DNA of 64,000 bases from Sepiola atlantica. Lineage: Eukaryota > Mollusca > Cephalopoda > Sepiida > Sepiolidae. A program made the position numbers and the translations under genes. Under the pieces are notes generated by a model. That model had not been told where the DNA came from. It ran no database searches and saw only the letters and a list, made by a program, of their open reading frames with translations. Positions 34,483 through 44,113 of the stretch are shown here, piece by piece. The DNA is taken from NCBI GenBank assembly GCA_963556195.1, contig OY744537.1, positions 21,831,726 through 21,895,725 on the forward strand. The letters are read 5' to 3'. Every line of letters starts with the position of its first letter. Positions within the stretch are counted from its first letter, which is position 1.

Positions 34483-34560
34483 GATGATAATCTCGGATGG
34501 TCGCACGGTTCGAACCCCTGCCACAGAGTCAAGAGTCAACCTAGATTCTGTAAGCAAGTA

Positions 34561-35528
34561 GCAAAAACTACCCGCCCTCCGGGCAGCTTTACTGAGACAG
34601 TAGTTTTCTTTGCAGAAAAAAAAGTAATAATATCCATTTCACATTTTGGAAATTTTTAGGAAAACAACAAAATATGATTGCCGTAGAGTTATTTAATAGA
34701 TTCCAATGTTGGGGGAATTTACTGTGTATGAACTTTTATTTATTAGAAAACAAAAGGGTTAATTGATATTAAAAGTCGAGGAATTTGATTTTATTTCAGC
34801 ATAAAAATGGAAATGAATTCCCTATTAGAAACTAGTTTTATAACGAAATGAACAAATAGAAGAGTGGAACGTCGATTGGTCAAATAAAACAATTTCAGGG
34901 AATCTTTTACAATGATCAGCAGAGTAAAAACGCTCAAAAAACAAATATTCAACAAATAAATGTAACTGTAGGCGATAAAAGTTATTTTCAAACTTACGTG
35001 TGGCATTTGTTTGTATTTTTAGACCGTTACAACCACTATTTATTCAATAGTTTTGTCACAGGAACATCGAAAAAAAATGGAAGATTTTTTTTTGGGGGGG
35101 GTGCTAAGGAAGTAAGCTGAAATCGCCATCTTGTTTTTGATAAAAACCGCTGTGAAAAAAAAACAAGAATTTTTTTTTTACATCTAATAAAAACCCATTT
35201 ATAATACGTAAAAATAAAAACAAATTACGTAGGTAAGTAGAAAAATATCTATTCTCGTCGTAGGTCAACTTTACTTGTTGCAAATTTATGTTTTTAAACC
35301 CTTTCTCGTTCTTTTTTTGGACCCCGTTCGCGACTCTGCTGATCATTGTAAAAGATTCCCCAATTTCATATTACTGAGTAATTCGAAATGGCTACTTTGT
35401 ACTTTGCATACTTTATTATTAAAAACAGAAAAAAAAAGACTTAACAAATAGTAAAAAAAGAAAATTCTTTTGTAATTTAGAAAGATTAGAGCAGGTATTT
35501 TGTTTCTTTTTTATGATAAATGTTAAAG
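34561..35528. other. No recognisable gene
   Basis: AT-rich. An imperfect inverted pair AAAACTAC/GTAGTTTTC near 34564-34610. A T-run followed by seven G near 35090-35100. Confidence 0.4.
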
Positions 35529-35640
35529 CAATCATCATCATCATCATCATCATCATCAGGTTTTTCAGGGTATTCTCACGTACTTGATTAAAAAGTAGAA
35601 TCTCATTTTTTTTTGGGGGGGGGGGCTGAGGATGTCAATC
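35529..35640. repeat. (ATC)n tract and partial family-D repeat
   Basis: About 31 bases of ATC/TCA triplets are followed by CAGGGTATTCTCACGTA and a T-run/G-run, the end of dispersed family D. An RTE-type LINE tail in reverse would also give (ATC)n. Confidence 0.6.
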
Positions 35641-35879
35641 TACAATAATAGCCAAACTTTAGATATTTTTTATTTATGCCTTAAAAATAGATATTTCATT
35701 TGTCAATTTTAAAGAACTTATTCATTTAATTTTCACGGGAAAGGTAAACACAACGAAACTAATCGCTTGCTTAAAATTAAAATTTAAAAAAGTAATGTAT
35801 AGTTAAAAAAAATATAAGATTAAAGAAATAAAATCTGGGTAAATTTGTAGCTTAACAACCTCCGCTAAATTCCCCTTTC
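35641..35879. other. No recognisable gene
   Basis: AT-rich, nothing seen. Confidence 0.4.
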
Positions 35880-36060
35880 CCTCCAAATTAAATTCTGCTT
35901 TTTTTAGCGATTACGTGTGAAGAGTGAACACTGTGGCAAACGGAAGGACGAAAAAAACACAATTATTTTATAATTTAGAGTGAGCGATCAGTTTCATATA
36001 TATTTAACTTAATGATCTCCGGGCTATTCTAATTTTTTAGGGGAATTAATCAAATTTTTT
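35880..36060 (-). repeat. Dispersed repeat family D, copy C
   Basis: Reverse orientation of the 30200-30440 repeat: CGATTACGTGTGAA, ACAATTATTTTATAATTTAG and GATCAGTTTC in the mirrored order. Confidence 0.7.
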
Positions 36061-36067
36061 TAACCAC

Positions 36068-36097
36068 CAACCCTAACCCTAACCCTAACCCTAACCT
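36068..36097. repeat. Interstitial telomere-type repeat (CCCTAA)n
   Basis: Four perfect AACCCT units and a fifth altered one. This is the TTAGGG-type animal telomere repeat. It is too short and too internal to be a chromosome end, so it is a relic of repair or telomerase action, or chance expansion. Confidence 0.9.
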
Positions 36098-36275
36098 TAA
36101 GTCATAAAAGGGCAAGGTCATAAAACCACACATTAAATAGACCCATATACCCCCTCCCACTAAACGCAACGGATTTAACTCCCACTGCAAAACAAAATAA
36201 TTTAGTTAACTGTCATAAAACGCTAAAATGGTCCGGATATGAGGGGATCGTTTTGATTAAATCTTTACAAAACCA
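36098..36275. other. Spacer
   Basis: A family-D-like motif reappears near 36205-36250 (CGCTAAAATGGTCCGGAT). Nothing else seen. Confidence 0.4.
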
Positions 36276-36725
36276 CCATCCGCCCATGCATGGAGTTGTG
36301 TTGCCACATCTTGGCTGGTGTATCATCCCCTAGTCTCTCCCTCTTAGGCAAGGTCCAAAAACGAGTCGCCAACTTAATAGGTCCCTCACTATCCACCAAC
36401 CTCCAGCCCCTGTCCCATCGCTGCAATGTTGCATCCTTGTGCTTGTTTTACAAATACTTCAATGGATTGTGCTCTGATGAACTGGCTACTCTGGTGTCCC
36501 CTCGACGTAAATTCACTAGACCAACTCGACAATCAGCTAAATCACATCCAGTCACTGTGGAGGTTCCCAGATGTCGGAGAGCCTTCTACTCCAGTAGCTT
36601 CTTTCCTCGTGCTGCCGGCCTCATGGAACTCCCTCCCTGCTTCCTGTTTCCGCGACTGTACCGACATGCAGAGGTTTCAGTAACCCCTTACGTTTACAGT
36701 GGCAGCCTGCCTTGTTTGGGGTGAA
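36276..36725 (+). pseudogene. CR1/jockey-like LINE ORF2 C-terminal fragment
   Basis: Readings in two frames give SLSLLGKVQKRVANLIG, LQPLSHRCNVASLCLFYKYF, TRPTRQSAKSHPVTVEVPRC then RRAFYSSSFFPRAAGLMELP. This is the recognisable end of LINE reverse transcriptases whose full version reads MEYCSHIWAG upstream. A frameshift separates the last part. Related copies lie at 56985-57640 and 60650-61260. Confidence 0.8.
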
Positions 36726-36739
36726 CTATGCTACAAAAA

Positions 36740-36920
36740 CAAAAATGTATATACGAAACTGATCGCCACTCTAAATTCTAAATTAAGTGTTTTCTTCTTT
36801 CTGCCAAGTATTTAAGGGTGTTTATATATAATCGCCTAAAAAAGAAGAATCTATTTTTTTGTTTTGTGGAGGGTGGGGTGATTTAACAATGGATGGTAAT
36901 CTACAATTATACTAGGCACT
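36740..36920 (+). repeat. Dispersed repeat family D, copy D
   Basis: ATACGAAACTGATCGCCACT, TAAATTCTAAATTAAGTG, AGGGTGTTTATATATAATCG and the T-run/GGGTGGGG end match copy B closely. Confidence 0.75.
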
Positions 36921-36945
36921 CCAGAAAAACATTCGACTCTGAGAC

Positions 36946-37374
36946 AGCGTGCCGCTATTCCAAATTCACAACAGCAAGCCACATCAATAGACTGTCTCTC
37001 CGGTCATAATTTTTTAAAAGTCAAAATCTTTTTCATGTAAAACTTTAGAATCAAAACTTGCTGGTATTTTTAAAAAAAATTTTTATGAAAATTAAATATA
37101 ACGTAAAAATGGATATTTTTAATATCTGCGATCCGACAGAACTATGATTGGTAGCAAAATTCATATTTCAATGTTTCGAAATAAAAAACACCTTTTGATT
37201 ACTTGTTTTTCTAAAAAAAAAATATTTCAAATAAAAATACAAAACTTTTCCTTTCAACAAGTTTTAACTATAAAGTTTTACATGAAAAAGATTTTGACTT
37301 TTTAAAAATTATGACCGGAGAGACAGTCTATTGATTGCGGCTTGCTGTTGTGAATTTGGAATAGCGGCACGCTG
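36946..37374. mobile_element. Foldback/MITE-like element with about 115-bp inverted arms
   Basis: The left arm starts CAGCGTGCCGCTATTCCAAA and the right arm ends with its complement. Arms stay nearly identical through GACTGTCTCTCCGGTCATAA to TTTTACATGAAAAAG-type sequence. The centre of about 200 bases is AT-rich. No transposase is present and I see no clear target duplication. Its right end adjoins the U2-linked units directly. Confidence 0.8.
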
Positions 37375-37378
37375 ACTC

Positions 37379-37526
37379 CTAAGAAGCGAGTGGGCACCTC
37401 TTGGGCGCTGGCTTTTCAACCCCCACTTTCCGACCCGACCTTGGGTCACATCTTACTTGTGGGAGTAGGATAAAACTGGCCTTGTGCCTAACTCCTAGAG
37501 AGGAGTAAATAATACTCCTAAGAAGC
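37379..37526 (+). repeat. U2-linked short unit, 3' part only
   Basis: Corresponds to the last 150 bases of the complete unit at 37563-37918 (CGGGCGCTGGCTTTTCAA-like start, GACCTTGGGTCACATCTTAC, GGAGAGGAGTAAATAA). Its 5' part is cut off by the foldback element. Confidence 0.8.
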
Positions 37527-37562
37527 GCCCTTTTGGCTAAGATCAAAGTGTAGTATCTGTTC
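37527..37562 (+). ncRNA. U2 snRNA 5'-end fragment, copy 1
   Basis: CTTTTGGCTAAGATCAAAGT and GTAGTATCTGTTC match the 5' region of animal U2 snRNA, including GTAGTA of the branch-site recognition region. The rest of U2 is absent, so this is a fragment at an element junction, not a functional snRNA gene. Confidence 0.85.
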
Positions 37563-37918
37563 CGATGGATACTGCACCCCATACTGGTATTGTCTTGTCC
37601 TTCGGGGCTTGACTTACGCCGGTCAATGGGTCTGTCCTGTGCAGTTCTAGGAGGTCCACCCTCCCAGGCTTTGCCTACCCTTTTTGGGGAGGAGTAAGTT
37701 TATTGCTTACTGTCTGAGGCGCCCCTACCGGGGAATGCCGACGGGGCTGCCCAGGCAATTTTTAAATGGCCAGAGTGCTCATCTCTCGGGCGCTGGCTTT
37801 TCAAACCCCACTTTCCCGACCCGACCTTGGGTCACATCTTACTTGTGGGAGTAGGATAAAAACTGGCCTTGTGCCTAACTCCTGGAGAGGAGTAAATAAA
37901 GACTCCTAAGAAGCGCCT
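37563..37918 (+). repeat. U2-linked short unit, complete copy (about 356 bp)
   Basis: Starts GATGGATACTGCACC after the U2 fragment and ends GACTCCTAAGAAGCGCC before the next one. It contains several hairpins: AGACTGG/CCGGTCT type, GTAAGTTTATTGCTTAC, and CTCCTGGAGAGGAG. There is no coding capacity. It recurs at 44918-45271 and 45290-45600, always behind a U2 fragment. I read it as a non-autonomous element using the same target, or a snRNA-headed SINE. Confidence 0.75.
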
Positions 37919-37956
37919 TGGCCTTTTAGCTAAGATCAAAGTGTAGTATCTGTTCT
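37919..37956 (+). ncRNA. U2 snRNA 5'-end fragment, copy 2 (left flank of the LINE)
   Basis: GGCCTTTTAGCTAAGATCAA followed by AGTGTAGTATCTGTTCT. One mismatch to the usual U2 sequence (TAGC for TGGC). The LINE 5' UTR starts directly after it. Confidence 0.85.
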
Positions 37957-38037
37957 CAGTGCGAAACTTTTATCTTGCCAAATGACCAGTGATCCGCTAC
38001 CGGGCCTTTGGCTAGGTTAAAGCGTTGTTTGACTAAG

Positions 38038-38125
38038 CCCCCTTTTGGGGCTTTTGTCACTTTTTCTTCTCCCCCTTTTGGGGAGTTTGTCACTTTTTTC
38101 TCCCCCTTTTGGGGATTTTCTTTTC
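38038..38125 (+). repeat. Triple hairpin array in the LINE 5' UTR
   Basis: Three units of about 38 bases each contain CCCCCTTTTGGGG followed by a T-rich GTCACTTTTTCT spacer. Each can form a GC hairpin with a TTTT loop. Position near the 5' end suggests promoter or RNA structure. Confidence 0.85.
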
Positions 38126-38479
38126 TTGTTTAGTTTTCTATGCTCTATTTTAAATTTCTAACTATTTCCTCCCCCGTTGAGGAGGCAGCTCCCCGTTGGT
38201 AGACCTTTTTCCATCTTTCTTGTAGCCTCTTTATTGGCAGTTAATTTTTTTAAATTGTTTTTCAGCGTCTGACTGTTTGACCCGACTTAAGCAGGTTTCG
38301 GGGAAGACTCACATACCTCTTTAGGCGACGACGGTCTCCCTGTTTCCGAATCGGCGGGTCGTTGGTCGGCAGTCGGAACCACAGATTGATGGAGACCACC
38401 TGGGTCTCAAAAGCGAGAGCTGTCTTAAGTATGGACAGCAAGAGGGGTGTGGCCGCGGAGGGCACCCTTGTGATAGTGG

Positions 38480-38850
38480 GATGCACGGACGTGTGCGCCC
38501 TCGTTGCGGGTTCGGGGAGTGTCGCGCCGAGCGACACTCCAGTCCGGTCGGTGAGGGGAGACACGCTCGAGTGCTCCCCAGAAGGGGTGCTCCTGCAGTG
38601 CACCTCTGTTGCAAGTTCGGGGAGTGTCGCGCCGAGCGACACTCTGTTCGGATCGGCTCCCGTGGCGGGGGGGTGGCACACCCGAGTGCGCCCCAGGAGG
38701 TTCCTCCTCGCAGGACACTTCTGTCTCTGTGTGGGAGGATGTCGCACCCAGTGGCACTCCTGTCGGGTCGGGTCGGTTCCAGCGTCGGGAGGCGTCATGC
38801 CAGAATGCGCCCCATGTCCGGATCGAGAGATAGGGGTTAGCACACCCAAG
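38480..38850 (+). repeat. Tandem 5' UTR monomers with palindrome GAGTGTCGC...GCGACACTC
   Basis: About three diverged units of 105-110 bases. The first two contain a perfect 9-bp inverted repeat (38517-38539 and 38622-38644), and the third a degraded version (38735-38760). Each is preceded by GTTCGGG or similar and followed by GTCGG and CCCGAGTGC-type motifs. Tandem promoter monomers are known in the 5' UTR of some mammalian L1 elements. Confidence 0.8.
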
Positions 38851-39156
38851 TGCACCCAAGCCTTAACTTTCAGGGATTTCAGCAACATCTCGTTCTTTGC
38901 TGAAAAAGCCCCAGTCTCTTTGCTAAAAAAATCCCAGTCTCTCGATTTGGGAGTGGCACAGGGGCGGTATAATCCCAAGTTGTTTCTGGGGTGCTCCTCG
39001 GGGGGGGGGGGGGTCTTCATCTACAGAGTCAGAGGGAGAGAGCCTTAGCAGGAAGAAGGAAAGGAGAGGAGTGCCCAAAGTCCGGAGCAAGACGTCCACC
39101 GCAAAGCGCCCAGCCAAGACGACGCCTCAGGCCACTGCATGAGGACCCCAGGCTAA

Positions 39157-40807
39157 AAAGACCCCGGAAGACTACAGAGAACTATTCAGGGGAAAGTACA
39201 AGGAGTATACGGAGGGCAGTACCATTCGACTTGTCCCCGGTACTCTGGAGAACCTGAAGAGGAGAATAGTCTCCCTGGTAACAACAGATGCCAAACTGAA
39301 GGGACTCACTGGGGTCAACAGGCACAAAATGTTCCGGATGCTGGTAGACCTTAAAATCCCAGCCACCTACATCACAAAGAGGTCGTATGCGATGTGGGAC
39401 ATCCTGCTCCCAACCCAGCAGAAGGCGGAAATAGTCGCAAAAAGGGACTTTTTCTTGGAAGGACCTGCAATTCAAGCCGGAATACCTTTAAAAAAGGAGG
39501 ACGAATGTCACCATTCTCGGCGTCCCATGCTGTGTCAGCGCTGACCACCTAGGCACAATAATGTCACAGTATGGAGATGTCGAAGAGGTTATTCCAGTCC
39601 GTGGTCCCCGCAACATCCTAACGGGGGAATTCAGATTTTGCATGAGGTTGGAGCGCGCAGGATTCCAAAAGATTCCCGCTCAACTGAAGTGCGAGGACTG
39701 GACGATGTCCATCATAGTAGAGGGATGGAGGCCACATTGTTGGCATTGCCAGACGCCGGGGCATATGTCCAAGGACTGCCCAAAGAAGAACACCTCGAAG
39801 ACGTGTCAGCTAAAGCTCCAGCTGCAGCAGCAGCAGTAGTCGCGAAGTCCAAGGAGGGAGACGCATCGGCATGGAGCACTGTGGCCTCCAAAAAGGAAAA
39901 AAAGACTCTCCCAAACCCCAACCTACCAGTGGCAGCCCCAGCCTAAGTTCTCTCACCGTCAGTGAAAAGGAAGCTCCCGGACCACTCATCGGAGTCAGAG
40001 GAGGAGTCGACGGCTAACGGGGAGAGGATGACGGTTGAAGGCCCGATGGAGCCTAAAGAGAAAGACTCCAAGGCCAAAAAGATCAAGGAAGCCGCAGACT
40101 GCGAAACTGCTGGGGCAATCCAAACTCCAACACTCCCGGTTGTACAGGACTCCGCTCCCCTCTCCACAACACCCATAACAGCCGTTGCGGCAAAGGAGCC
40201 GGAAAAGGCAGCGACCAAAGAGTCAGCACCAACACCAACGCCCCCTCCTCCACCAGCTGTAAGGCAGGAAAGAACAAAGAAGTCCCCTTTCCTGCCGGGG
40301 GAGAGGATTTGTATAGCTGACACCTCCCAAATTCAACCAGAGCTAAACGGGAGGCAAAGGGGGTACCTCAAGCAGATGGAGGATTTCACCCATGTGAAAG
40401 GGAAGCGGGTGGAGAACCCCCAAAATTTCCGGGATGCCCCCATGATAACCACCTTCCTGAGACAAGACAAGGGGATCAGGACAAAGGCTCTCTGGAGGAT
40501 GGTGGAGGAAGGAAAGAAAGCATTCCGGGGTTTTAAGCTTATAGATGAGGAGCACCCTTCCCTTAAAAATGTATCATTCAAATGTCCTGGGAGGGTCCCC
40601 GTTTACGTTCACCCCTCTTTTTTTCGGGCACTCAAACTGACCTTCCCCTTGGACGTGGGAGGTTTGGCACGAGACGGACGGACTTTAGCCCCATCTGTGA
40701 CAGTAACTAATGGGGATCACGAATTTAAACTTGGCTTGTTGGAATGTGAGGGGCATGAGATCCCGAGGCAAAGCTGCTCGCGTGCTAAGGGATCTCATTG
40801 CCCGTGA
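39157..40807 (+). pseudogene. LINE ORF1 (Gag-like) with RRM-like region and CCHC knuckle
   Basis: The protein can be followed across three frames. First is KKTPEDYRELFRGKYKEYTE (39157-39500), then an RRM-like part NVTILGVPCC...MSQYGDVEEV (39505-39600). It continues to WRPHCWHCQTPGHMSKDCPK, a CCHC zinc knuckle (39729-39788). An acidic/basic linker follows (SSESEEE, PPPPPAV), then a C-terminal domain to 40807. Shifts occur at A-run 39488-39493 and near 39800-39840; a stop lies at 39944. ORF1 proteins of L1/Tx1 elements coat the RNA. It overlaps the start of ORF2 by 98 bases. Confidence 0.8.
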
Positions 40808-43800
40808 GGTAGATGTAGCTGCGATTGAAGAGACCCACTTCGGTTCGTACAGGGATTGTGATGTGCTGACTGACGACTTTGACGTCTACTCAGCATATGG
40901 CAATGTTCGTAGTTGTGGCATCTCTTTGTTAGTGAGACGCACCCTGTCTGCGACGGTGAGCGTTGTTCATGCAGATGCGGTAGGATGGCTGGTCGTGGTC
41001 GATGTTGCCGTTGAAAGCAGCAAGTTTCAGATCGTTGCGGTTTATGCTCCCAACATTGCTGGCGAGAAGGTTTCCTTTTTTCGACGATTGGAGACGTTCC
41101 TCAAGGGTCCGAAGCGAGTAGTTTTAATGGGGGACTGGAATGCCATCCTAGACCCCAAGATAGATAAGGTCGGTGGGAATAGAGGGTTGGCGTGGTGTGA
41201 GAGCAGTCTGTCTGACCTGATGGCCTCATGTGATCTTGTCGACAGATTTCGCGTTGATCACCCAGGGCGGGAGATGTGGACGTGGCATACTAGCGCGGCC
41301 TTCTGTCCGAGTACTTACTTGAACAGAATGTTAGTTAGAAGAGGCGACGTAGATTTTATATTTTGTCCCACGTTCACTTGGTTAGGACATTCGGACCATA
41401 AATTGGTTATGGCCCGTTTGAGCTTAAGCGATAGGCCTAGGTTAGCTGGGTACTGGAAGTTGAATACCTCCTTACTAGAGATACCCGACTTCCGGGAACA
41501 GCTAACGTTACTACTCCAGTGGAGATTAGTGGGGGTGGTTATTGGGAGTAGGTACTGGGTTAAAACTAAGGCTCATGTTAGAAGCTTTTGTGTCCGCTAT
41601 AGCCAGCGCCTCGCTCAAGATAGGGCTAGGACACAAAAGCATGTAGAGGATAAGATGACCCTGGCGGTGGCTGGGGGGGGATCCCCTAGAGATAGCCTTA
41701 ATTAAGGGGGACCTCAATCGCTTAGCTAGCGAGCGATATGAAGGTCAAGTAGTTAGAGCTAGGTTAAAGAAAGTCTCTAACGAAGCTGACAACATTGACG
41801 CTGTTGAGCGTAAGGCTGCTTTACGTCGTTGTTCAGATGGGTACATTCGGAAGGTGAAAAATCTGGAAGGACATACCCTAGTATCGTCTCATGAGACTTG
41901 CGATGCGTTCCGCGAACATCTGGAGGAACGCTTCACCCAACTGCTAAGACTGCGCGGCCAGGAGTTTGACAGCTATTTGGCTGACTCGCCCCACTTCGAG
42001 GCAGCTCGAGCAGCTAGCTGTGATTGCATGGTTACAGAGGGTGAGATTATTACTGCGTTGAAGCAGGTCGGCTTGAACAAATCTCCGGGACTCGATGGTC
42101 TGCCGTACGAAATGTATTTGAGGCTGTCGCCCATGTTTGTCCCGATTCTGAAGAATGTGTTTAATCACTGGTTTGTTCAGGAGTCAATTCCTGGACAGGT
42201 AACCAATGGAGTGGTAACATTACTGAAGAAGGGGGACCAAGCTGGTGGGGGAATCTAGACGATTACAGGCCCATAACTCTGCTAAACACAGAGTTAAAGA
42301 TTTTGACCCGCGTTCTTGCGAACCGCCTGCAGGTTGTTATCGGTGATTTGATCAAGCCTGAGCAAAACTTTGCTGTGAAGGAGAGGTCGATCCAGAACAA
42401 CTTACATTTGATTCGCACGATCATAGAGGGGACAGAAGACGACGCTGAAGCTGCGCTGATCAATTTAGATCAGTCCAAGGCTTTCGATAGGGTCGACCAT
42501 GGTTTCCTGAGAACTGTTTTAGCGGCTGCCGGTTTTGGTCCGGACTTCCGCAGGTGGATCTCTATTCTGTATGACTCGCCGACGGCAGTGGGGCAAGTCA
42601 ACGGCAAGCGGTCAGAATCGTTCATGGTTTCTCGGTCAGTACGTCAGGGTTGTCCGCTGTCGCCCCTGCTTTACATCCTGGTGTTGGAACCCTTCCATCG
42701 CAAATTAAGGGACGGGGCGGCAACACCAGTCCTGTGCGGAATTGCTATCCCTCCTCGCAATGCACGAGTCAGGGTTTCCGCGTTTGCCGATGATATCACC
42801 GTTTTCATGTCGAGCCGTATTGACATTCGAACGGTGATTAAGGCGCTCGCTCGGTACGAAGAAGTGACAGAGGCCATAGTCAACCGCAGCAAGTGGAGCA
42901 GAGAGAACGCTCTTCCAGGTGACTTCAGCTGGTCGGATGGCCCAGTTCGAATCCTCGGCGTGTGGTTCGGACCGGGTCTCCAGCTGGAAAAAAACTGATC
43001 GGAAGTACAGACAAAGATCAAATCGTCGGTCCAGGCTTGGATTCGAAGGAAGCTTTCCTTAAAGGGCAGAACGGAGGCGTGCACCACTTACGCCTTTTCT
43101 CTCATCCTTTACCGACTGTCTGTACTACCCCTGCCTGCGGCTCGCCTTCACGCTTTCACGCGCTTGCTCTTCTCACTTCTTTGGAAGGGTCGGAAAGCGT
43201 ACGTCCGCAAACAGGTCTGTACTCAAGTTCCGAGTGTGGGAGGCTTGGGGATACCTGACTTGGCAAGTCATCGACATGCCTAGAGACTGGCTTTCCTGAG
43301 TTTGACTTTGATGGAAGACACACCGTGGGTTCCTGCGGTCGGGAGCGCCTTTCCCAACCTCATACCCGACCTCTTGGTCGAAGGTCGACGTAAACCGAGA
43401 GGGGAGCCCTTGTTCTTCGTCGAATGCCGAGCTGCGCTTAGAGCAGTGACCTTGCCCGGTCTAGGAAGAGACTATATCGGGATCTAGTTGAGGGTACCGC
43501 TTCGGACCCACTTGAGGAGCGGCTTGGATTGTCGAGGGAGGAGGCCCGCTCTGAGTGGAGTTGGGCGCCAGGTCGGAGTTATCTCAACAATTCTGAGTAT
43601 TCTCTGACCTGGCGACTTGTTCGGAATGCACTGCCCCTCTATGGCAGATTACGCAGAGATGGTTTAATGGACGTCCCCTTATGCCCGCGCTGTGAAGATA
43701 ACAAAGAAGAAACGGCCGAGTACGCCTTCTTCACTTGCAGCAAACTTCGACATCTCTGGGAATACATCAGAGAGGTGACGGCTCGCATCGACGCTGAACA

Positions 43801-44113
43801 GCCGATGGTCCTGGATGTAGCATCTGTCATCAACAATGCAGCACCGCCGTGGTCTGGGGAGAAACGAATGGTGTTTCTAGCCATCCTAGCTGTAGCGAGA
43901 CTAGTGACGTGGGTTACACGTCTTGATGAGGTTCATGGGGTTGGATCTGTTTCGGATCGGGATCTGGTAGTTTACTTTAAACACCAACTTAAAGTGAAGA
44001 TCAGATGCGATTGGAAACGATTACATCGCATGGATTTCAATAGGAGATGGGTGCATGACATTAGTTTGTGCATCCGACAAGGCGCCAGGTTTGAGTTTGT
44101 GTTTCCTCCATAG
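40710..44113 (+). pseudogene. LINE ORF2: AP endonuclease, reverse transcriptase, C-terminal knuckle
   Basis: ATG at 40710 opens MGITNLNLACWNVRGMRSRG. Endonuclease motifs WNVRG, EETHF, YAPN, GDWNA and SDHKLV are all present, so target nicking by this domain is expected. After a shift in a G8 run near 41680, NKSPGLDGLPYEMY follows. After another in a G5 run near 42250 come DDYRPITLLNTELK, DQSKAFDRVDH, SVRQGCPLSPLLY and the catalytic FADD (42782-42793). A shift at an A-run near 42990 leads on to the C-terminal CPRCEDNKEE...YAFFTC, where Tyr replaces the usual His. Shifts at homopolymers could be real decay or sequencing error. Confidence 0.85.

Larger units (their letters stand above)
34075..34560 (-). 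repeat. Dimeric 333-bp hammerhead unit (retrozyme/SINE-like)
   Basis: Two direct copies of about 150 bases start near 34078 and 34411. Each carries, on the minus strand, a palindromic GGTTCGAACC that fits a Pol III B-box, then CGAGATTATCATC, then a hammerhead fold, then an AT-rich tail. The distance between the two cleavage sites is 333 bases. Direct repeats of hammerheads that bound a few hundred non-coding bases are the plan of retrozymes; schistosome SM-alpha SINE-like repeats likewise pair Pol III boxes with a hammerhead. A long (TA)n array adjoins it. Confidence 0.7.

Noticed and set aside
36068..36097. Chromosome end
   Set aside because: Only four units, flanked by unrelated repeats on both sides.
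38262..39048. Long open frames on both strands in the LINE 5' UTR
   Set aside because: They follow GC-rich tandem monomers, have no domains and start inside repeats.
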